NCBI RefSeq assembly: GCF_013415905.1
Contig: NZ_CP058909.1
Coordinates: 2,542,001 to 2,606,000, forward strand
Direction of reading: 5' to 3'
DNA: 64,000 nt
Origin: Halosimplex pelagicum
GTDB lineage: Archaea; Halobacteriota; Halobacteria; Halobacteriales; Haloarculaceae
Shown: positions 17,581 to 27,819 of the stretch, piece by piece
Position numbering within the stretch: the stretch's first letter is position 1
Layout of the letters: the number at the start of each line of letters is the position of its first letter
Notes under the pieces: generated by a model
Seen by the model: the letters and a program-made list of their open reading frames with translations, nothing else
Database searches by the model: none
Told to the model about the DNA's origin: nothing
Translations under genes and position numbers: made by a program

Positions 17581-17777
17581 ATGGAAACGTCAGTTGCGGA
17601 TGCCTACGCGACGGGTGCGATGATGCGGGCTGAAGAGTGGCAAGCCGTCATCTCTGCGGGTGACGGTGCTGCTGCCGCGCTCAATATCCTCACGAAAGAG
17701 AAGGGGAGCACTACCACGACTTCGACGTGCCGGCTGATGCTGAAGAGCTGTTCGGCTCGTTAGTCGATACCGAGTGA
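17581..17777 (+). pseudogene. flavoprotein oxidoreductase C-terminal remnant, frameshifted
   Basis: The frame reads YATGAMMRAEEWQAVISAGD then GAAAALNILTKEKG, resembling the C-terminal FAD-binding end of thioredoxin-reductase-like enzymes (GxFATGAxxRAEEWQAVI, GAAAA). At about 17700 the frame shifts, and EHYHDFDVPADAEELFGSL continues to TGA 17775-17777. It is joined to the SDR remnant, suggesting deletion of the DNA between two neighbouring redox genes. Family assignment is from memory of motifs. Confidence 0.45.
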
Positions 17778-17956
17778 GCGTTCGACCTACTGGTTCTGGT
17801 TGTATTATCCTGGCCCCCACGGCTCTCTAGAATCCTCAGCACTGGTCACCTGTGCGATAGTAATTCGTACTCTGTTTCGATGTCTGTGCCAGTGGCGAGG
17901 GTCGGACCGACACGAATCTTCAAGGTACGGCACTCGCTACCATTTACTATCGACCG

Positions 17957-18424
17957 ATGCAGCGTGATACGTTTCGCATGGATGTCGACAAGACAGGGTG
18001 GCTCGCGACTGATGGCCAACCGGAGCAGCCGGTGCTGCATCTCTATTTCGACGGCCCACGCCCCCGTCTGAAAGAACTGCTGACGAGTCGGCTCCGAGAG
18101 GACATTCGTCCTGATGAAATTGATGTCACGTTTCGATTCGTATCCCCCACTAGCGAGGCAGACACTGGCGTATTCAGTCTCAGCGACCGCGTGACCGGCG
18201 ACTTCATCCTCGAATGCGAGGGGAAGGCTGATTCGATTCGGACGTTCGTGCGTGGGGTGGGTGAGTACGCGAATCGATCCGGACGGGACGCACGGTATGA
18301 GGTGCAGATCCGAGCGGACACGGGTGTTGTCGCGAGTTTTGAGAAGGAGCTGTTACTCGTGTACAACGCGGACGGGACACTGTTACGACACGCCAGTCTC
18401 ATCCCCAGCAGTGTCGAAATGTGA
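17957..18424 (+). CDS. DUF5793 family protein
   Basis: A 155-aa haloarchaeal protein of the DUF5793 type. It opens MQRDTFRMDV with GWLATDG; the middle has a TFRFV...GVFSLSDRVTGDFILE strand region; the end YNADGTLLRHASLIPSSVEM is the conserved C-terminal signature. Relatives are single-copy cytosolic proteins of unknown function. It stands alone, with an AT-richer promoter region before it and a 280-nt gap after it. It is intact, unlike the pseudogenes to its left. Confidence 0.75.
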   Translation: MQRDTFRMDVDKTGWLATDGQPEQPVLHLYFDGPRPRLKELLTSRLREDIRPDEIDVTFRFVSPTSEADTGVFSLSDRVTGDFILECEGKADSIRTFVRGVGEYANRSGRDARYEVQIRADTGVVASFEKELLLVYNADGTLLRHASLIPSSVEM

Positions 18425-18707
18425 CGCTCATGTCCGATCACGGATGAGCCAACCTTTGGGGGAACATGGAGTCAAATCCGTTCGATACGGTACTGAGCGG
18501 GTGGATTGCTCGATGCTGGATAATTCGCTTGATAGCGAAGTATTGCATGTTTGGCAGAGAGTTTGCCGACGATATTCGTACTCGAGTTTCCGCTCTCAGT
18601 TCGATGACTGCTGAGAGATTTGTCCACGATAGATTCCCTATCGGTGATCGAATGATGAGTTGACGTATCTTAGTCGGTGACCATACTGACTCCACGTTGG
18701 CGCTCAC

Positions 18708-20003
18708 TCAATCGGTATACCCTGGGTCGTCAGCGATCGACTGTGCCGTGTGAGCGCGGCGGGACGTGATACTGAAGCCGACCGTTGCGACAGCGATGAA
18801 CCCTGCAGCAAGGAGAAAGCCTGCCTCCGTCGAGAAGAGGTCCATCATGAACCCGACTATCACAGGTCCCACGACCTGTCCGATCTTCCAGGAGACCGAA
18901 CGCAGCGACATCGCACTCGCGACCGAGTCGTAGGCTTCGCCCTCGTTGACGAACAGCGACATGCTGGCGGGCAGTCGGATGGAATCGGCGACGCCGAGGA
19001 TTGAGTAGGCACCGAACAGCGTGAAGAAGGCGCCGCCGAGGAGTTGCGTGTCCCCGAGGAGGGTGATCTCGATGGGATCGACACGCCCTTCGATGACCGT
19101 CGCAAGCGGGATGGCAGCGGTGCCAACGCCGTACAGTAAGGCCCCGACAGCGACGAAGTAGTGTTCTCGCCCCCAGCGGTCGGTGAGCGTGCCGACGACC
19201 CCTTGCATAAGCGCCTTTGCAAGTTTGCCACCGGCCAGGATCCAGCCGATCGCAAACGCGGAGATCCCGAACGTCGTCCGCGCGTAGATCGGGAGAAAGA
19301 TGATCACCGCCATTTTGCCGAAGCTAAAGGCGAATCGGAAGCCGACCAGCGCCCGCAACATCGGGAGCCCGACCAGTGCACGGAACGTTTCGGGACCGCT
19401 TGCCTCGTCGGGGTCTGTCCGGCCGCCGGGGTTATCACGGAGTGCGACCCAGACGAGTACGAACGAACCTAACGTGATCGCCGTGAGGACGAGATACGGG
19501 ATGGTAAAGCCGTACGTGTAGAAGAGGTATCCACCGACCAAGTCGCCCGTCATCGATGAAATCGCTGCGACCTGATTGTACGACCCGAGCCAGCGGCCCT
19601 GCTCAGCGTCGGGACTGATCTCTCCGATAATTGTTGCGCCGGTGATCCACAGGAGGCTCGCACCGAGCCCCTGGAGCATTCGGATCAGGATGACGTGGAC
19701 GGCGTTGCTCACGAACAAGAATCCGACAAAGACGGCGACATTGATCAGGAAGCCGACGAGCAACCAGCGCTTGGCGTTGCCGGTATCCACCTTGCGCCCG
19801 AGCGGCAGGATAATGAGTAACTGGGCCAGGGCAAACGACGTCCCGAACAGCCCCTCGACGACCCCGGTGGTTTCGAAGAGGTCAGCGTACAACGCAAGGG
19901 CGATCAGGATGGTCGAGTAGGCCTGGCTCCGGGCGAAGGCGGTCCCAGCCAGTGCGCCGAACTCCCGATCTTTCAGAAGCCCAAGAGAGGTAACTCGACT
20001 CAC
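18708..20003 (-). CDS. MFS transporter (exporter-like)
   Basis: A 431-aa integral membrane protein with about 12 hydrophobic segments in two halves and an MFS A-like loop (LPLGRKVDTGNAKRWL) between helices 2 and 3, repeated as LTDRWGREHYF in the second half. This is the drug/sugar efflux-like type; the substrate is unknown. No partner genes are adjacent. The start at 20003 (MSRVTSLGLLKDREF) matches the short cytosolic N-terminus usual in haloarchaeal MFS proteins. Confidence 0.85.
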   Translation of the reverse strand: MSRVTSLGLLKDREFGALAGTAFARSQAYSTILIALALYADLFETTGVVEGLFGTSFALAQLLIILPLGRKVDTGNAKRWLLVGFLINVAVFVGFLFVSNAVHVILIRMLQGLGASLLWITGATIIGEISPDAEQGRWLGSYNQVAAISSMTGDLVGGYLFYTYGFTIPYLVLTAITLGSFVLVWVALRDNPGGRTDPDEASGPETFRALVGLPMLRALVGFRFAFSFGKMAVIIFLPIYARTTFGISAFAIGWILAGGKLAKALMQGVVGTLTDRWGREHYFVAVGALLYGVGTAAIPLATVIEGRVDPIEITLLGDTQLLGGAFFTLFGAYSILGVADSIRLPASMSLFVNEGEAYDSVASAMSLRSVSWKIGQVVGPVIVGFMMDLFSTEAGFLLAAGFIAVATVGFSITSRRAHTAQSIADDPGYTD

Positions 20004-20318
20004 GAGGTTCGACAGTTACTTCGAAGAACGGTACCGCGTCGCAAAAGCGTTTGTCGTTCGGCAATCTCGGGAAGGGGTGAGACCCGCTATGGCTGAGCTT
20101 TGAAGCAGTATAAGCCACGGAGTAGCGTTCGTCGCGCGTGTACAGCAGCCTACAGACGAGGCTGTGGCGTACCTATGACAGTGAACGCATAGTTGTTCGC
20201 TCTGGTCGGATTCACCATTCAAAGAGCTTGAGCGTTGTTCACTTCGTTCAACTGGTCGTTCACCCCGCTCACAGAATTGCCATCGAGCAGAATCGGTGAG
20301 ATGGATACAACGGCCATT
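20004..20318. other. intergenic region, nothing recognised
   Basis: A 315-nt gap between the MFS gene and the universal stress protein gene, both on the minus strand. No acidic open frame, tRNA or repeat was seen. Confidence 0.4.
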
Positions 20319-21233
20319 TCATTCAGCGTCGGACGAGCGGGAACTGTTGTTCCGTGCCGATAGCACGACGCTCCGGGCACTCGCTCGGACGGAGTGATTC
20401 GTCGACCCATGGATGAACCGTCGCAGCCGACCTGTGGTCGGTGCCCCCATGATCGTGAGGCCGTAATACTGTGACTGGTCGATGATTGCCTCGGCAACAT
20501 CCTCAGCTTCAAGCACCCACGTGGATGTGGTTTCCGGGCAGGCAATACGGTGAGCGGCTTCCTCGACGAGGGTGGCAGCTTGGGTTCGCCGCTGTTCTGA
20601 CGCATCTTCCTCGATGATATGGAGGATATCAATCCACGCATCGCAGTCGGCGGCGATCGATTGAGCGAGGTCGGCAGCCAATCCCGAATGCGGGCCGCCA
20701 GCAATCGGGAGGAGCATCGACGCGACCTGTTCATAGCCGGCTTGCCCGTTCACGACGACGACATCGCAGTCTGCCTGGGCCGCAATTCGTTCGGTAATGC
20801 TCTTTCGGAGCCGACCGCCGGGCTCGCTTGGAAGAACGAGGGTATCGATCTCACGTGTTTTGACCGTTCGGAGCACGCCTGTAACTATGTCACGGGTGTA
20901 GAGGAAACCGCCATCTAGGTGTGCCGTTGCGTCGGCGGTTTGCTCAAGGGCCCAATCAAGGAGTGCGCTGTCGTCGTCATCGATGACGTTATGGCCGACT
21001 GTCTTCGGTGTCTGCTCGGGGACTGAGATTGGAGTAATCACGGAAAGCGCTGTGTTTGCCGCTCTTGCGAGTGTCGTTGCGACCTTGATTTGGTCGGTAA
21101 CCGCTGGTACCGCTGGAGTAAGAAGTGGAACGAGGGCGTGGTTCCCGTCGAAGTGGCCCGCCAGACGCGGCGTCTTGTGGGGAGTATCTTGAGCAGTTCC
21201 CAACAAGCCATTCCCCAACGACGCGAAGCTCAT
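20319..21233 (-). CDS. universal stress protein, two tandem UspA domains
   Basis: A 304-aa protein with two UspA alpha/beta domains (about 30-160 and 165-295). The second has the ATP-binding-type motif GAPTTGRLRRFIHGSTNHSV; the first has VLPSEPGGRLRKSITERIA with DVVVV. Such tandem forms in haloarchaea often accompany transporters and are thought to sense nucleotide. It is downstream of a long non-coding stretch and lies between two MFS genes, with no clear operon. Confidence 0.85.
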   Translation of the reverse strand: MSFASLGNGLLGTAQDTPHKTPRLAGHFDGNHALVPLLTPAVPAVTDQIKVATTLARAANTALSVITPISVPEQTPKTVGHNVIDDDDSALLDWALEQTADATAHLDGGFLYTRDIVTGVLRTVKTREIDTLVLPSEPGGRLRKSITERIAAQADCDVVVVNGQAGYEQVASMLLPIAGGPHSGLAADLAQSIAADCDAWIDILHIIEEDASEQRRTQAATLVEEAAHRIACPETTSTWVLEAEDVAEAIIDQSQYYGLTIMGAPTTGRLRRFIHGSTNHSVRASARSVVLSARNNSSRSSDAE

Positions 21234-21881
21234 ACTTGCATTGACACGCCCCGTTTACAAATAACTAAGGTGATATTGGGAATCGATGTTCGGGTGACAT
21301 TGGAGGTAATTACGCAAACCGAAACTTCCGAACACGCTATGAGCAGAAATAACCGTCCACCGTGACCATAATTGGGTCAGCGAAAAAATTGATCCTGTGA
21401 ATAAATTGGGTTCGCTCCTCGGTTACACTCCGCGCCGATACTTCGTGGTGAGTATCAGGTAGTACTGTAGGGAAAACGTCGAGTGCGCTCCCGAGTCGAG
21501 GTCGTACACCATTGGGTTCGTACTGTAGTGTAGTACCCTAATTCAAAACATTGGGACAACGTATACCTGAGGGCCTGCAACTGTGTCGCTGTAAGGATAG
21601 ATGATGACGGCGCTGTATCTCGCCTCTACTCCGCTCCCTTCTGTCGCTCCGTTGAGGATGGGGCTTAGCGCCTATACCAAGCTAATCGGCAAAGAACAGT
21701 ACAACTCTGTTCGGCCTACGTTAACCTCATTCCTCGGAATGTCTCACCACATATACGTTGAATCTGCTAACAGGGTGAGCTACCCTCCTCAGTCCAGTTC
21801 GAGGCGGTGAGTACACTCTATCGATATCTCGTTGGAAGGATTACTGGGTCGTGCTTTGTCCAAGACCGTCCGTGACGGCAC
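21234..21881. other. 650-nt non-coding region with repeated ATTGGG
   Basis: No convincing gene. The hexamer ATTGGG occurs five times on the plus strand (21275, 21371, 21405, 21511, 21550), two of them extended to ATTGGGTTCG. It may hold the promoter of the stress-protein gene. A 69-codon frame at 21601 is not convincing. Confidence 0.4.
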
Positions 21882-23129
21882 TTATCCAACTTGCTGTTTC
21901 GCTGGTTCCGGAGCCCACCACGCTAGCGTGACACCCAAGACAGCGAGGCCGCCAGCCACGAGGAACGCGGTGTCGAAGCCAGCGATGTCGACGACGGCAC
22001 CGCCAGCGATGGGAGCGATGAACGCTCCAGCGAGCCCGACGCTGGTCTGGAACGCCACTGCTGTTGCGGCCACCCGTGGATCGACTAATTCCCGGACGTA
22101 GGTGAACGAGAGTCCGAGCGTGAGCTGAATCGCGAAACCAGCGACGAGCAACATCGTGATGAGTACGGTGACCGATTGAAGGTAAGTGAACCCTGCAACG
22201 AGTGGTGCTGCAATGAAGAAGGAGCCAAACACGATCGGTTGCCGTCGACCACTGAACAGTCTATCGGAGAGCGGGCCACTGCTCACCCGTGCGAGGATGC
22301 CGATAGCGGGGAATACCGCAACGAGCACCCCGCTAAGTCCTAACGAGAGTCCGACTTCTTGAGTGAGATACGAGGCGCCCCAGCTGTTAACGAACAGATA
22401 CAACGAGTACCCAAGAAAGCCGAGTCCGCCGACAAGCCACACGTTCTTGTTGCGAAGCACATCGCGGAACTCAGCCAGCGTTGGCGTGTCACCGCTACTG
22501 TGTCCGAGACCGCGGCTCGTCGGCCAAAACAGGACTAAACCGACCAGAGCAATCCCATTGAACGCCAGAAAGATTGCGGGCCAGCCAAACCACGCCGCGA
22601 CGAGTGGACCCATTCCCTGTCCGAGAGCGAATCCGACCGGACCACTGGCGGTGAACACGCCGACAGCAGTCGCTCGTCGAGATGGTTCGACTGATCGGCT
22701 CACAATGTCGATCCCCGCATTCCAGACGACGACGTACGCGACGCCACCAACGGCTCGTGAGGCGATAACTGCCCGATAGTCACCGTTCCGGCCAGCCATC
22801 CATCCCCATACCCCAGCGAGGAACAGTATGATGACGGCGAAGGCCATCGCGTTCCGAGTGTTCGTCCGGTCAAGGACAGCGCCGGCCGGAAGGCTCGTAA
22901 TCACTGCCGTACCGAACATAACTCCGACAAGGAACCCTGCGACTGTCGGACCGATCTGCAGTGAGTCACGAATGAGTGGAGTGACACTTGCTGGGACGAT
23001 TTCGTAGGCGGCCAGTCCAGTTGAGATGAGACTCGCGCCAGCGACGAGTCCCCACGTCGACTGGCTCCTCTGGGGCGATTCATCGATATCGGTGTCTTCG
23101 GATTGGGTACCGGTCGTTCGGGTAGGCAT
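21882..23129 (-). CDS. MFS transporter
   Basis: A 415-aa membrane protein with 12 predicted helices. The N-terminal 30 residues are hydrophilic (TQSEDTDIDESPQRSQ), and helix 1 contains GASLISTGLAAYEIVPASVTP. Loop 2-3 reads LPAGAVLDRTNTRN, the MFS GxxxDRxxRR-like motif; the second half has SGPLSDRLFSGRRQP. Its substrate is unknown. It is divergent from the large HTH_10 regulator 250 nt away, which makes it a candidate target of that regulator. Confidence 0.85.
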   Translation of the reverse strand: MPTRTTGTQSEDTDIDESPQRSQSTWGLVAGASLISTGLAAYEIVPASVTPLIRDSLQIGPTVAGFLVGVMFGTAVITSLPAGAVLDRTNTRNAMAFAVIILFLAGVWGWMAGRNGDYRAVIASRAVGGVAYVVVWNAGIDIVSRSVEPSRRATAVGVFTASGPVGFALGQGMGPLVAAWFGWPAIFLAFNGIALVGLVLFWPTSRGLGHSSGDTPTLAEFRDVLRNKNVWLVGGLGFLGYSLYLFVNSWGASYLTQEVGLSLGLSGVLVAVFPAIGILARVSSGPLSDRLFSGRRQPIVFGSFFIAAPLVAGFTYLQSVTVLITMLLVAGFAIQLTLGLSFTYVRELVDPRVAATAVAFQTSVGLAGAFIAPIAGGAVVDIAGFDTAFLVAGGLAVLGVTLAWWAPEPAKQQVG

Positions 23130-23237
23130 TACTCGATGGGTCGGCGGGAGATGGGACGCGGAAGTTGGGAAGAAACGGTTGCCCGTGATGATTCCCGAGG
23201 TCGCGTCTCCACATTATGCCTCGCTCCTATTGCGCTT

Positions 23238-23259
23238 AGAGGTTCAATAACAAACCTCT
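23238..23259. promoter_or_regulatory. inverted repeat in a divergent promoter region
   Basis: AGAGGTT and AACCTCT, perfect 7-bp arms with an 8-nt spacer, lie between the divergent MFS and HTH_10-regulator genes. A candidate operator, inferred from position and symmetry. Confidence 0.35.
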
Positions 23260-23380
23260 TTGACCTTGGCTGGTTTGATAGGTAACTAGCAATGTGTATG
23301 ACTCTCAACCTAGTACTACAGCGGCGTTCGGAGCAACCCCGCGTCGGTCTGTATTGTCGCTGGTTCTCGGGTAGCGAATA

Positions 23381-26263
23381 ATGGTGTCGTCTCCGGCGGT
23401 CCTTGATTCGTCCTGTGTCTTGCTTGTCGGGACGAGCGAGTGGCTCACGCAATTCGAAACAACGCTCGACACACGGACTGATGCGACTGTACAGCGGGTT
23501 GAGACCACATCAGAGGCGCTTGAGGTTTTCCGGACGGGGTCTACGGACTGTCTCATTACCGAGTACGCGCTTGCGGAGACAACCGGACTCGACCTGCTCA
23601 CGGAGATCCGCACAGACACTACTACATTTCCGGTTATAATGGGTTCTGCGTCCGGAAGTGAAGCTATCGCCAGCGAGGCTATCGGTGCCGGTGTGACTGA
23701 TTACGTCGCACTAACTGATTCGGCTGACCAGATGGTAGAGGACTTGTTGGCTCGAACCGAACGGGGAGTTCGCTCCGCACAACGGGCGGCCACACAGCGA
23801 GAGCACGCCAGACAGTTCGATGCGATCTTCAGCGATTCACGCACCGCGACATGGGTACTCGACCCGGATGGCTCGCTCACCCGTATGAATCAGACTGCAC
23901 GAGAGATGATCGATGACGATATTGATACAGTCATCGGCGAGCCCTTCTGGACGCTGCCGTGGTGGGCACAAACAGACGAGACGAATACGGAAGTCCAGCA
24001 GATCGTAGAGAATGCACTCGACGGGGCGTTCGGGAATGCTGTTGTTCCACAGCCGCCGCATCTCGAGGACCCGCGCGTCATCGACCTCTCCGTGCGCCCT
24101 GTGGAGAGCGAACGCGGCGATCTCATCTCGATCGTCGTCGAGGGCGTTGATATAACTGAACGGGTGGAGCTCGAACGAGATCTCCGGCAATCCGAGAAAC
24201 TCCATCGCGTCACGCTCAACAACATGACCGATACTATTCTCATCACGGACGAAGATGGTGAGTACACCTACGTCTGCCCCAACGTCCACTTTATTTTCGG
24301 CTACACGGTTGAGGAGATCCGAAACCTGGGGACAATCGACGAACTCCTCGGTGAGGATCTCTTCGACCGTGAGGAGCTCGCCGCAAACGGCGTCCTCAAG
24401 AATATCGAGACGACGGCAACCGACAAAGCCGGGCGTGAGCACACGCTCTTGGTCAACGTTCGCGAAGTCTCGATTCAGGGTGGAACCCTCCTCTTTAGCT
24501 GCCGGGATATTACGAAACGGAAGCAACGCGAGGAGGCGCTCGCAACGCTCCACGAGACCGCCCGTGATTTCCTCTACGCTGAAACACACCAAGAAATTGC
24601 CCAACACGTCGTCGACGATACACCTGGTGTGCTCGACCTCGATACGAGTGCCGTCTATCTCTTTGATGCTGATGCCAACGTTCTGAAACCCGCCGCATAC
24701 TCGGCGGCAATGCGGGAATTAAACGGGCCGCTTCCGACCGTACCCACCGACGGTGAAACCCTTCCGAGCTACAGTTTCGTTGAAGACGAGGCACTGTTTT
24801 TCGATGACGTCCACGAGGCGGACCGACTCGGAAACAGGGCGACTGATCTCCGGAGTATGTCCTACATTCCACTCGGCAAGCATGGCGTGTTCGTCGCGGG
24901 GTCAGATCGAGTCGGTGTCTTCGACGATGTCACTCGAGAACTGACCGATCTCCTTGCTGCGACAGCTGAGGCGGCTCTCGACCGTGTCTCCCGAGAGTCA
25001 CAACTCCGCAAACAGGACCGCACACTTCAACAACAGAACGAGCAACTCACTGCGCTGAATCGGACCAACGAGACGATCCGAGAGATCGACCAAGCACTCG
25101 TTCAGGCCGAAACACGAGAAGAGATCGATCATACTGTCTGTGAATTGTTGGCTGCCGACGATCGGTTCAAGTTCGCCTGGATCGGGACGGTCGACTCCGC
25201 GACCGACACCGTCACTCCACGAGCGTGGGCGGGACGCGAACAAGGGTATCTGGATAGCCACACCTTTGCGGTCGCTGCGTCAGGAGTCGATCCAGCGGGA
25301 CAAACCGCGGCGACTGGTGAGGTGACGATGGTGACGAACGTCGCTGCTGAGCTTCGAGAGGAGCCGTGGCGAAAGGATGCCCTCACTCGCGATTTCCTCT
25401 CAGTGTTGAGTATTCCGCTCGTATACAACGACCTCACACACGGTGTGTTGACGGTCTATGCAACAACCCAGGATGCGTTCGACGAGACGGCGACAGCCGT
25501 TCTGGCCGAACTCGGTGAAACCATCGCGTCCGCGCTCAGTGCGATCGAGCGAAAGAATGCACTGCTCACGACGTCTGTGACCCGCGTCGAATTTGCCATT
25601 GACGACCCGACGTTCGTTCTCTCACGATTGGCGCAGGATGCAGGATGTACACTCTCGTACCAGGGTGGCGTCCAGCAATCCACGGAGGGAAGTCACGTGT
25701 TCGTCACTGTCGAAGACGCATCGCTGAATGAGGTCGCCGAAGCAGCATCACAGATAGTGGCAATCGATGACGTGCAACAGATCAGTACAGACGGCGAAGG
25801 TGGTGTCCTACGATTACGACTCACACAGCCGTTTCTCGCCTTAGAACTTGCCGATCACGGCGCTGTCTTCCGGGAGGCGACTGCAGATCCAGATAGCACC
25901 ACACTCGTCATCGATATCCCGGATAGCATCGAAGTGAGAGCGATTACACGACTCGTCCGCGAGATGTTCGCTGATGTCGAACTCCGATCGAAGCAGACAC
26001 TCGACCAAGCGATGGAACACGATCTCTACTCGGAGTTCCTTGACAAGCTCACAGAGCGCCAACTCGAAGTGATCCAGACGGCGTACTACAGTGGATTCTT
26101 CGAATCGCCACGAGAGAGTACAGGAGAGGATGTTGCGGAAACACTTGGTATCTCTCCGCCTGCGTTCTATAAGCACGCCCGGACTGTCCAGCGCAAACTG
26201 TTTGCGACACTCTTCGACGAGAACAATCTCGCTGTCGCTCCTTCTGTTGAAGGGGTTAAATAA
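23381..26263 (+). CDS. REC/PAS/GAF/HTH_10 bacterioopsin-activator-type regulator
   Basis: A 960-aa soluble sensor-regulator. Order by eye: receiver-like domain at about 10-125 (CVLLVGTSEW...LITEYALAETTGLDLLTEIR; the phosphoacceptor position reads TEYALA, so no normal Asp), PAS at about 140-265, PAS at about 270-385 (TDTILITDEDGEYTYVCPN), GAF at about 390-545, a linker coiled coil, GAF at about 565-725, a BAT-type domain at about 735-890 and a C-terminal HTH_10 (LTERQLEVIQTAYYSGFFE...VAETLGISPPAFYKHART). Bat-type proteins activate genes in response to oxygen, light or redox. It is divergent from an MFS gene. Confidence 0.88.
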   Translation: MVSSPAVLDSSCVLLVGTSEWLTQFETTLDTRTDATVQRVETTSEALEVFRTGSTDCLITEYALAETTGLDLLTEIRTDTTTFPVIMGSASGSEAIASEAIGAGVTDYVALTDSADQMVEDLLARTERGVRSAQRAATQREHARQFDAIFSDSRTATWVLDPDGSLTRMNQTAREMIDDDIDTVIGEPFWTLPWWAQTDETNTEVQQIVENALDGAFGNAVVPQPPHLEDPRVIDLSVRPVESERGDLISIVVEGVDITERVELERDLRQSEKLHRVTLNNMTDTILITDEDGEYTYVCPNVHFIFGYTVEEIRNLGTIDELLGEDLFDREELAANGVLKNIETTATDKAGREHTLLVNVREVSIQGGTLLFSCRDITKRKQREEALATLHETARDFLYAETHQEIAQHVVDDTPGVLDLDTSAVYLFDADANVLKPAAYSAAMRELNGPLPTVPTDGETLPSYSFVEDEALFFDDVHEADRLGNRATDLRSMSYIPLGKHGVFVAGSDRVGVFDDVTRELTDLLAATAEAALDRVSRESQLRKQDRTLQQQNEQLTALNRTNETIREIDQALVQAETREEIDHTVCELLAADDRFKFAWIGTVDSATDTVTPRAWAGREQGYLDSHTFAVAASGVDPAGQTAATGEVTMVTNVAAELREEPWRKDALTRDFLSVLSIPLVYNDLTHGVLTVYATTQDAFDETATAVLAELGETIASALSAIERKNALLTTSVTRVEFAIDDPTFVLSRLAQDAGCTLSYQGGVQQSTEGSHVFVTVEDASLNEVAEAASQIVAIDDVQQISTDGEGGVLRLRLTQPFLALELADHGAVFREATADPDSTTLVIDIPDSIEVRAITRLVREMFADVELRSKQTLDQAMEHDLYSEFLDKLTERQLEVIQTAYYSGFFESPRESTGEDVAETLGISPPAFYKHARTVQRKLFATLFDENNLAVAPSVEGVK

Positions 26264-26367
26264 CATACCCCTACTCTGAACTAGAGTTAGTTAACTAACT
26301 GCCGAATATTCCCTTATACACATATTATACCTTTATCGAGTGCCCTGCCGGCACTCGTGACCTCACT

Positions 26368-26511
26368 ATGAGAGATGTCGATCAAGAGCCGGATGAAGAA
26401 ACTCCCTACGAGTGCTTCGAGTGTGGTAACATCATTATCGCAGAAAACAATCCAGATCGTTGTCCGAACTGTGGCGGACCGATGCGGAACCGGCGTATGC
26501 CGCTTGAATGA
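26368..26511 (+). CDS. rubrerythrin-like zinc-ribbon protein
   Basis: A 47-aa protein with two CxxC knuckles (YECFECGN and CPNCGGPM) and an acidic N-terminus, the haloarchaeal rubrerythrin-like zinc-ribbon type. It probably binds Zn or Fe; its role is unknown. Its TGA overlaps the ATG of glutamate dehydrogenase by 4 nt (ATGA), so the two are translationally coupled. A TATA-like ATTATACC lies at about 26322-26332, some 40 nt before the start. Confidence 0.78.
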   Translation: MRDVDQEPDEETPYECFECGNIIIAENNPDRCPNCGGPMRNRRMPLE

Positions 26512-27815
26512 CTATGGCGTCCGAATCCACTCCCAACCCCGACGAGATGGAAAATTCGACAGTCGAATCTACCGAACCGGAATCGGCGCTCGAAACGGCG
26601 CGCCGGCAGCTCCATCATGCTGCTAGCCATCTCGATATCGACCAGAACATCGTCGAACGGCTGAAATACCCAAAGAAGGTCCACGAAGTCACCGTTCCCA
26701 TCGAACGCGATGACGGTACCGTTGAGGTCTTCACCGGGTACCGTGCCCAGCACGACAGCGTCAGAGGGCCATACAAGGGCGGGCTCCGGTATCACCCCGA
26801 GGTGACGCGGGACGAGTGTGTCGGACTCGGGATGTGGATGACGTGGAAGTGTGCCGTCATGGATCTCCCGTTCGGGGGAGCCAAGGGCGGCATCGCGGTC
26901 AACCCAAAGGAGTTGAGCTCGGGGGAAAAAGAGCGGCTCACCCGTCGGTTTGCCCAAGAAATTCGTGACGTCATCGGACCGAATCGCGATATTCTCGCAC
27001 CCGATATGGGGACGGATCCACAGACGATGGCGTGGCTGATGGACGCCTACTCGATGCAGGAGGGCGAAACGACGCCGGGCGTCGTTACCGGGAAGCCACC
27101 AGTAATTGGCGGGAGTGAAGGTCGCGAGGAAGCGCCCGGACGGAGCGTCGCGATTATCACCAAGCAGGCCTGCGAATATTATGAGAGCGATCTCGCGGGA
27201 ACGACGGTCGCAATCCAGGGGTACGGTAGTGTCGGTGCGAATGCGGCTCGCCTCCTTGATGAGTGGGGGGCAACGATCGTCGCAATCAGCGACGTGAACG
27301 GCGCAATGTACGACCCAGAGGGGATCGATACGGCCGCAGTTCCATCACACGACGAGGAGCCGGAAGCCGTCACGAAATACGCGGACGACGTTATCTCAAA
27401 CGACGAGTTGCTCACGCTCGACGTCGACGTACTCATCCCTGCCGCTCTCGGCAACGTGATCACCGAAGCGAATGCAGATGCGATTGCCGCTGACCTCGTC
27501 GTCGAAGGCGCGAACGGGCCCACCACCTCGACGGCGAGTGCGATTCTCGCAGAGCGAGACATTGCAGTCATTCCCGACATTCTCGCCAACGCTGGCGGTG
27601 TCACGGTCAGCTACTTCGAGTGGCTCCAGGATATCAACCGCCGGTCGTGGTCGCTCGAACGGGTGAATGACGAGCTCGAAACCGAGATGCAGGCTGCCTG
27701 GGAAGCTGTTCGGACGGAATTCGAGCAGCGAGACGTCACCTGGCGTGATGCGGCCTACATCGTGGCACTCTCACGGATCGCTGAAGCCCACGAGGCGCGG
27801 GGGCTCTGGCCGTAG
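26508..27815 (+). CDS. gdhB: glutamate dehydrogenase (Glu/Leu/Phe/Val family)
   Basis: A 435-aa hexameric-type dehydrogenase that interconverts glutamate and 2-oxoglutarate plus ammonia with NAD(P). The substrate domain has [11 protein letters not shown] and the catalytic-lysine block [19 protein letters not shown]; the cofactor domain has the Rossmann [13 protein letters not shown] and the [13 protein letters not shown] signature. Length is normal and intact. It is coupled to the upstream zinc-ribbon gene through ATGA and followed within 5 nt by a small membrane protein gene, so the three form an operon. The symbol follows haloarchaeal usage; a specific paralog was not proven. Confidence 0.93.
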   Translation: MTMASESTPNPDEMENSTVESTEPESALETARRQLHHAASHLDIDQNIVERLKYPKKVHEVTVPIERDDGTVEVFTGYRAQHDSVRGPYKGGLRYHPEVTRDECVGLGMWMTWKCAVMDLPFGGAKGGIAVNPKELSSGEKERLTRRFAQEIRDVIGPNRDILAPDMGTDPQTMAWLMDAYSMQEGETTPGVVTGKPPVIGGSEGREEAPGRSVAIITKQACEYYESDLAGTTVAIQGYGSVGANAARLLDEWGATIVAISDVNGAMYDPEGIDTAAVPSHDEEPEAVTKYADDVISNDELLTLDVDVLIPAALGNVITEANADAIAADLVVEGANGPTTSTASAILAERDIAVIPDILANAGGVTVSYFEWLQDINRRSWSLERVNDELETEMQAAWEAVRTEFEQRDVTWRDAAYIVALSRIAEAHEARGLWP

Positions 27816-27819
27816 GCAG

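Noticed and set aside
20219..20734. 171-codon minus-strand frame
   Set aside because: Overlaps the universal stress protein gene in another frame of the same strand; the stress protein is clearly real.
21601..21810. 69-codon plus-strand frame
   Set aside because: Low-complexity, Ser/Leu-rich, no neighbours or promoter to support it.
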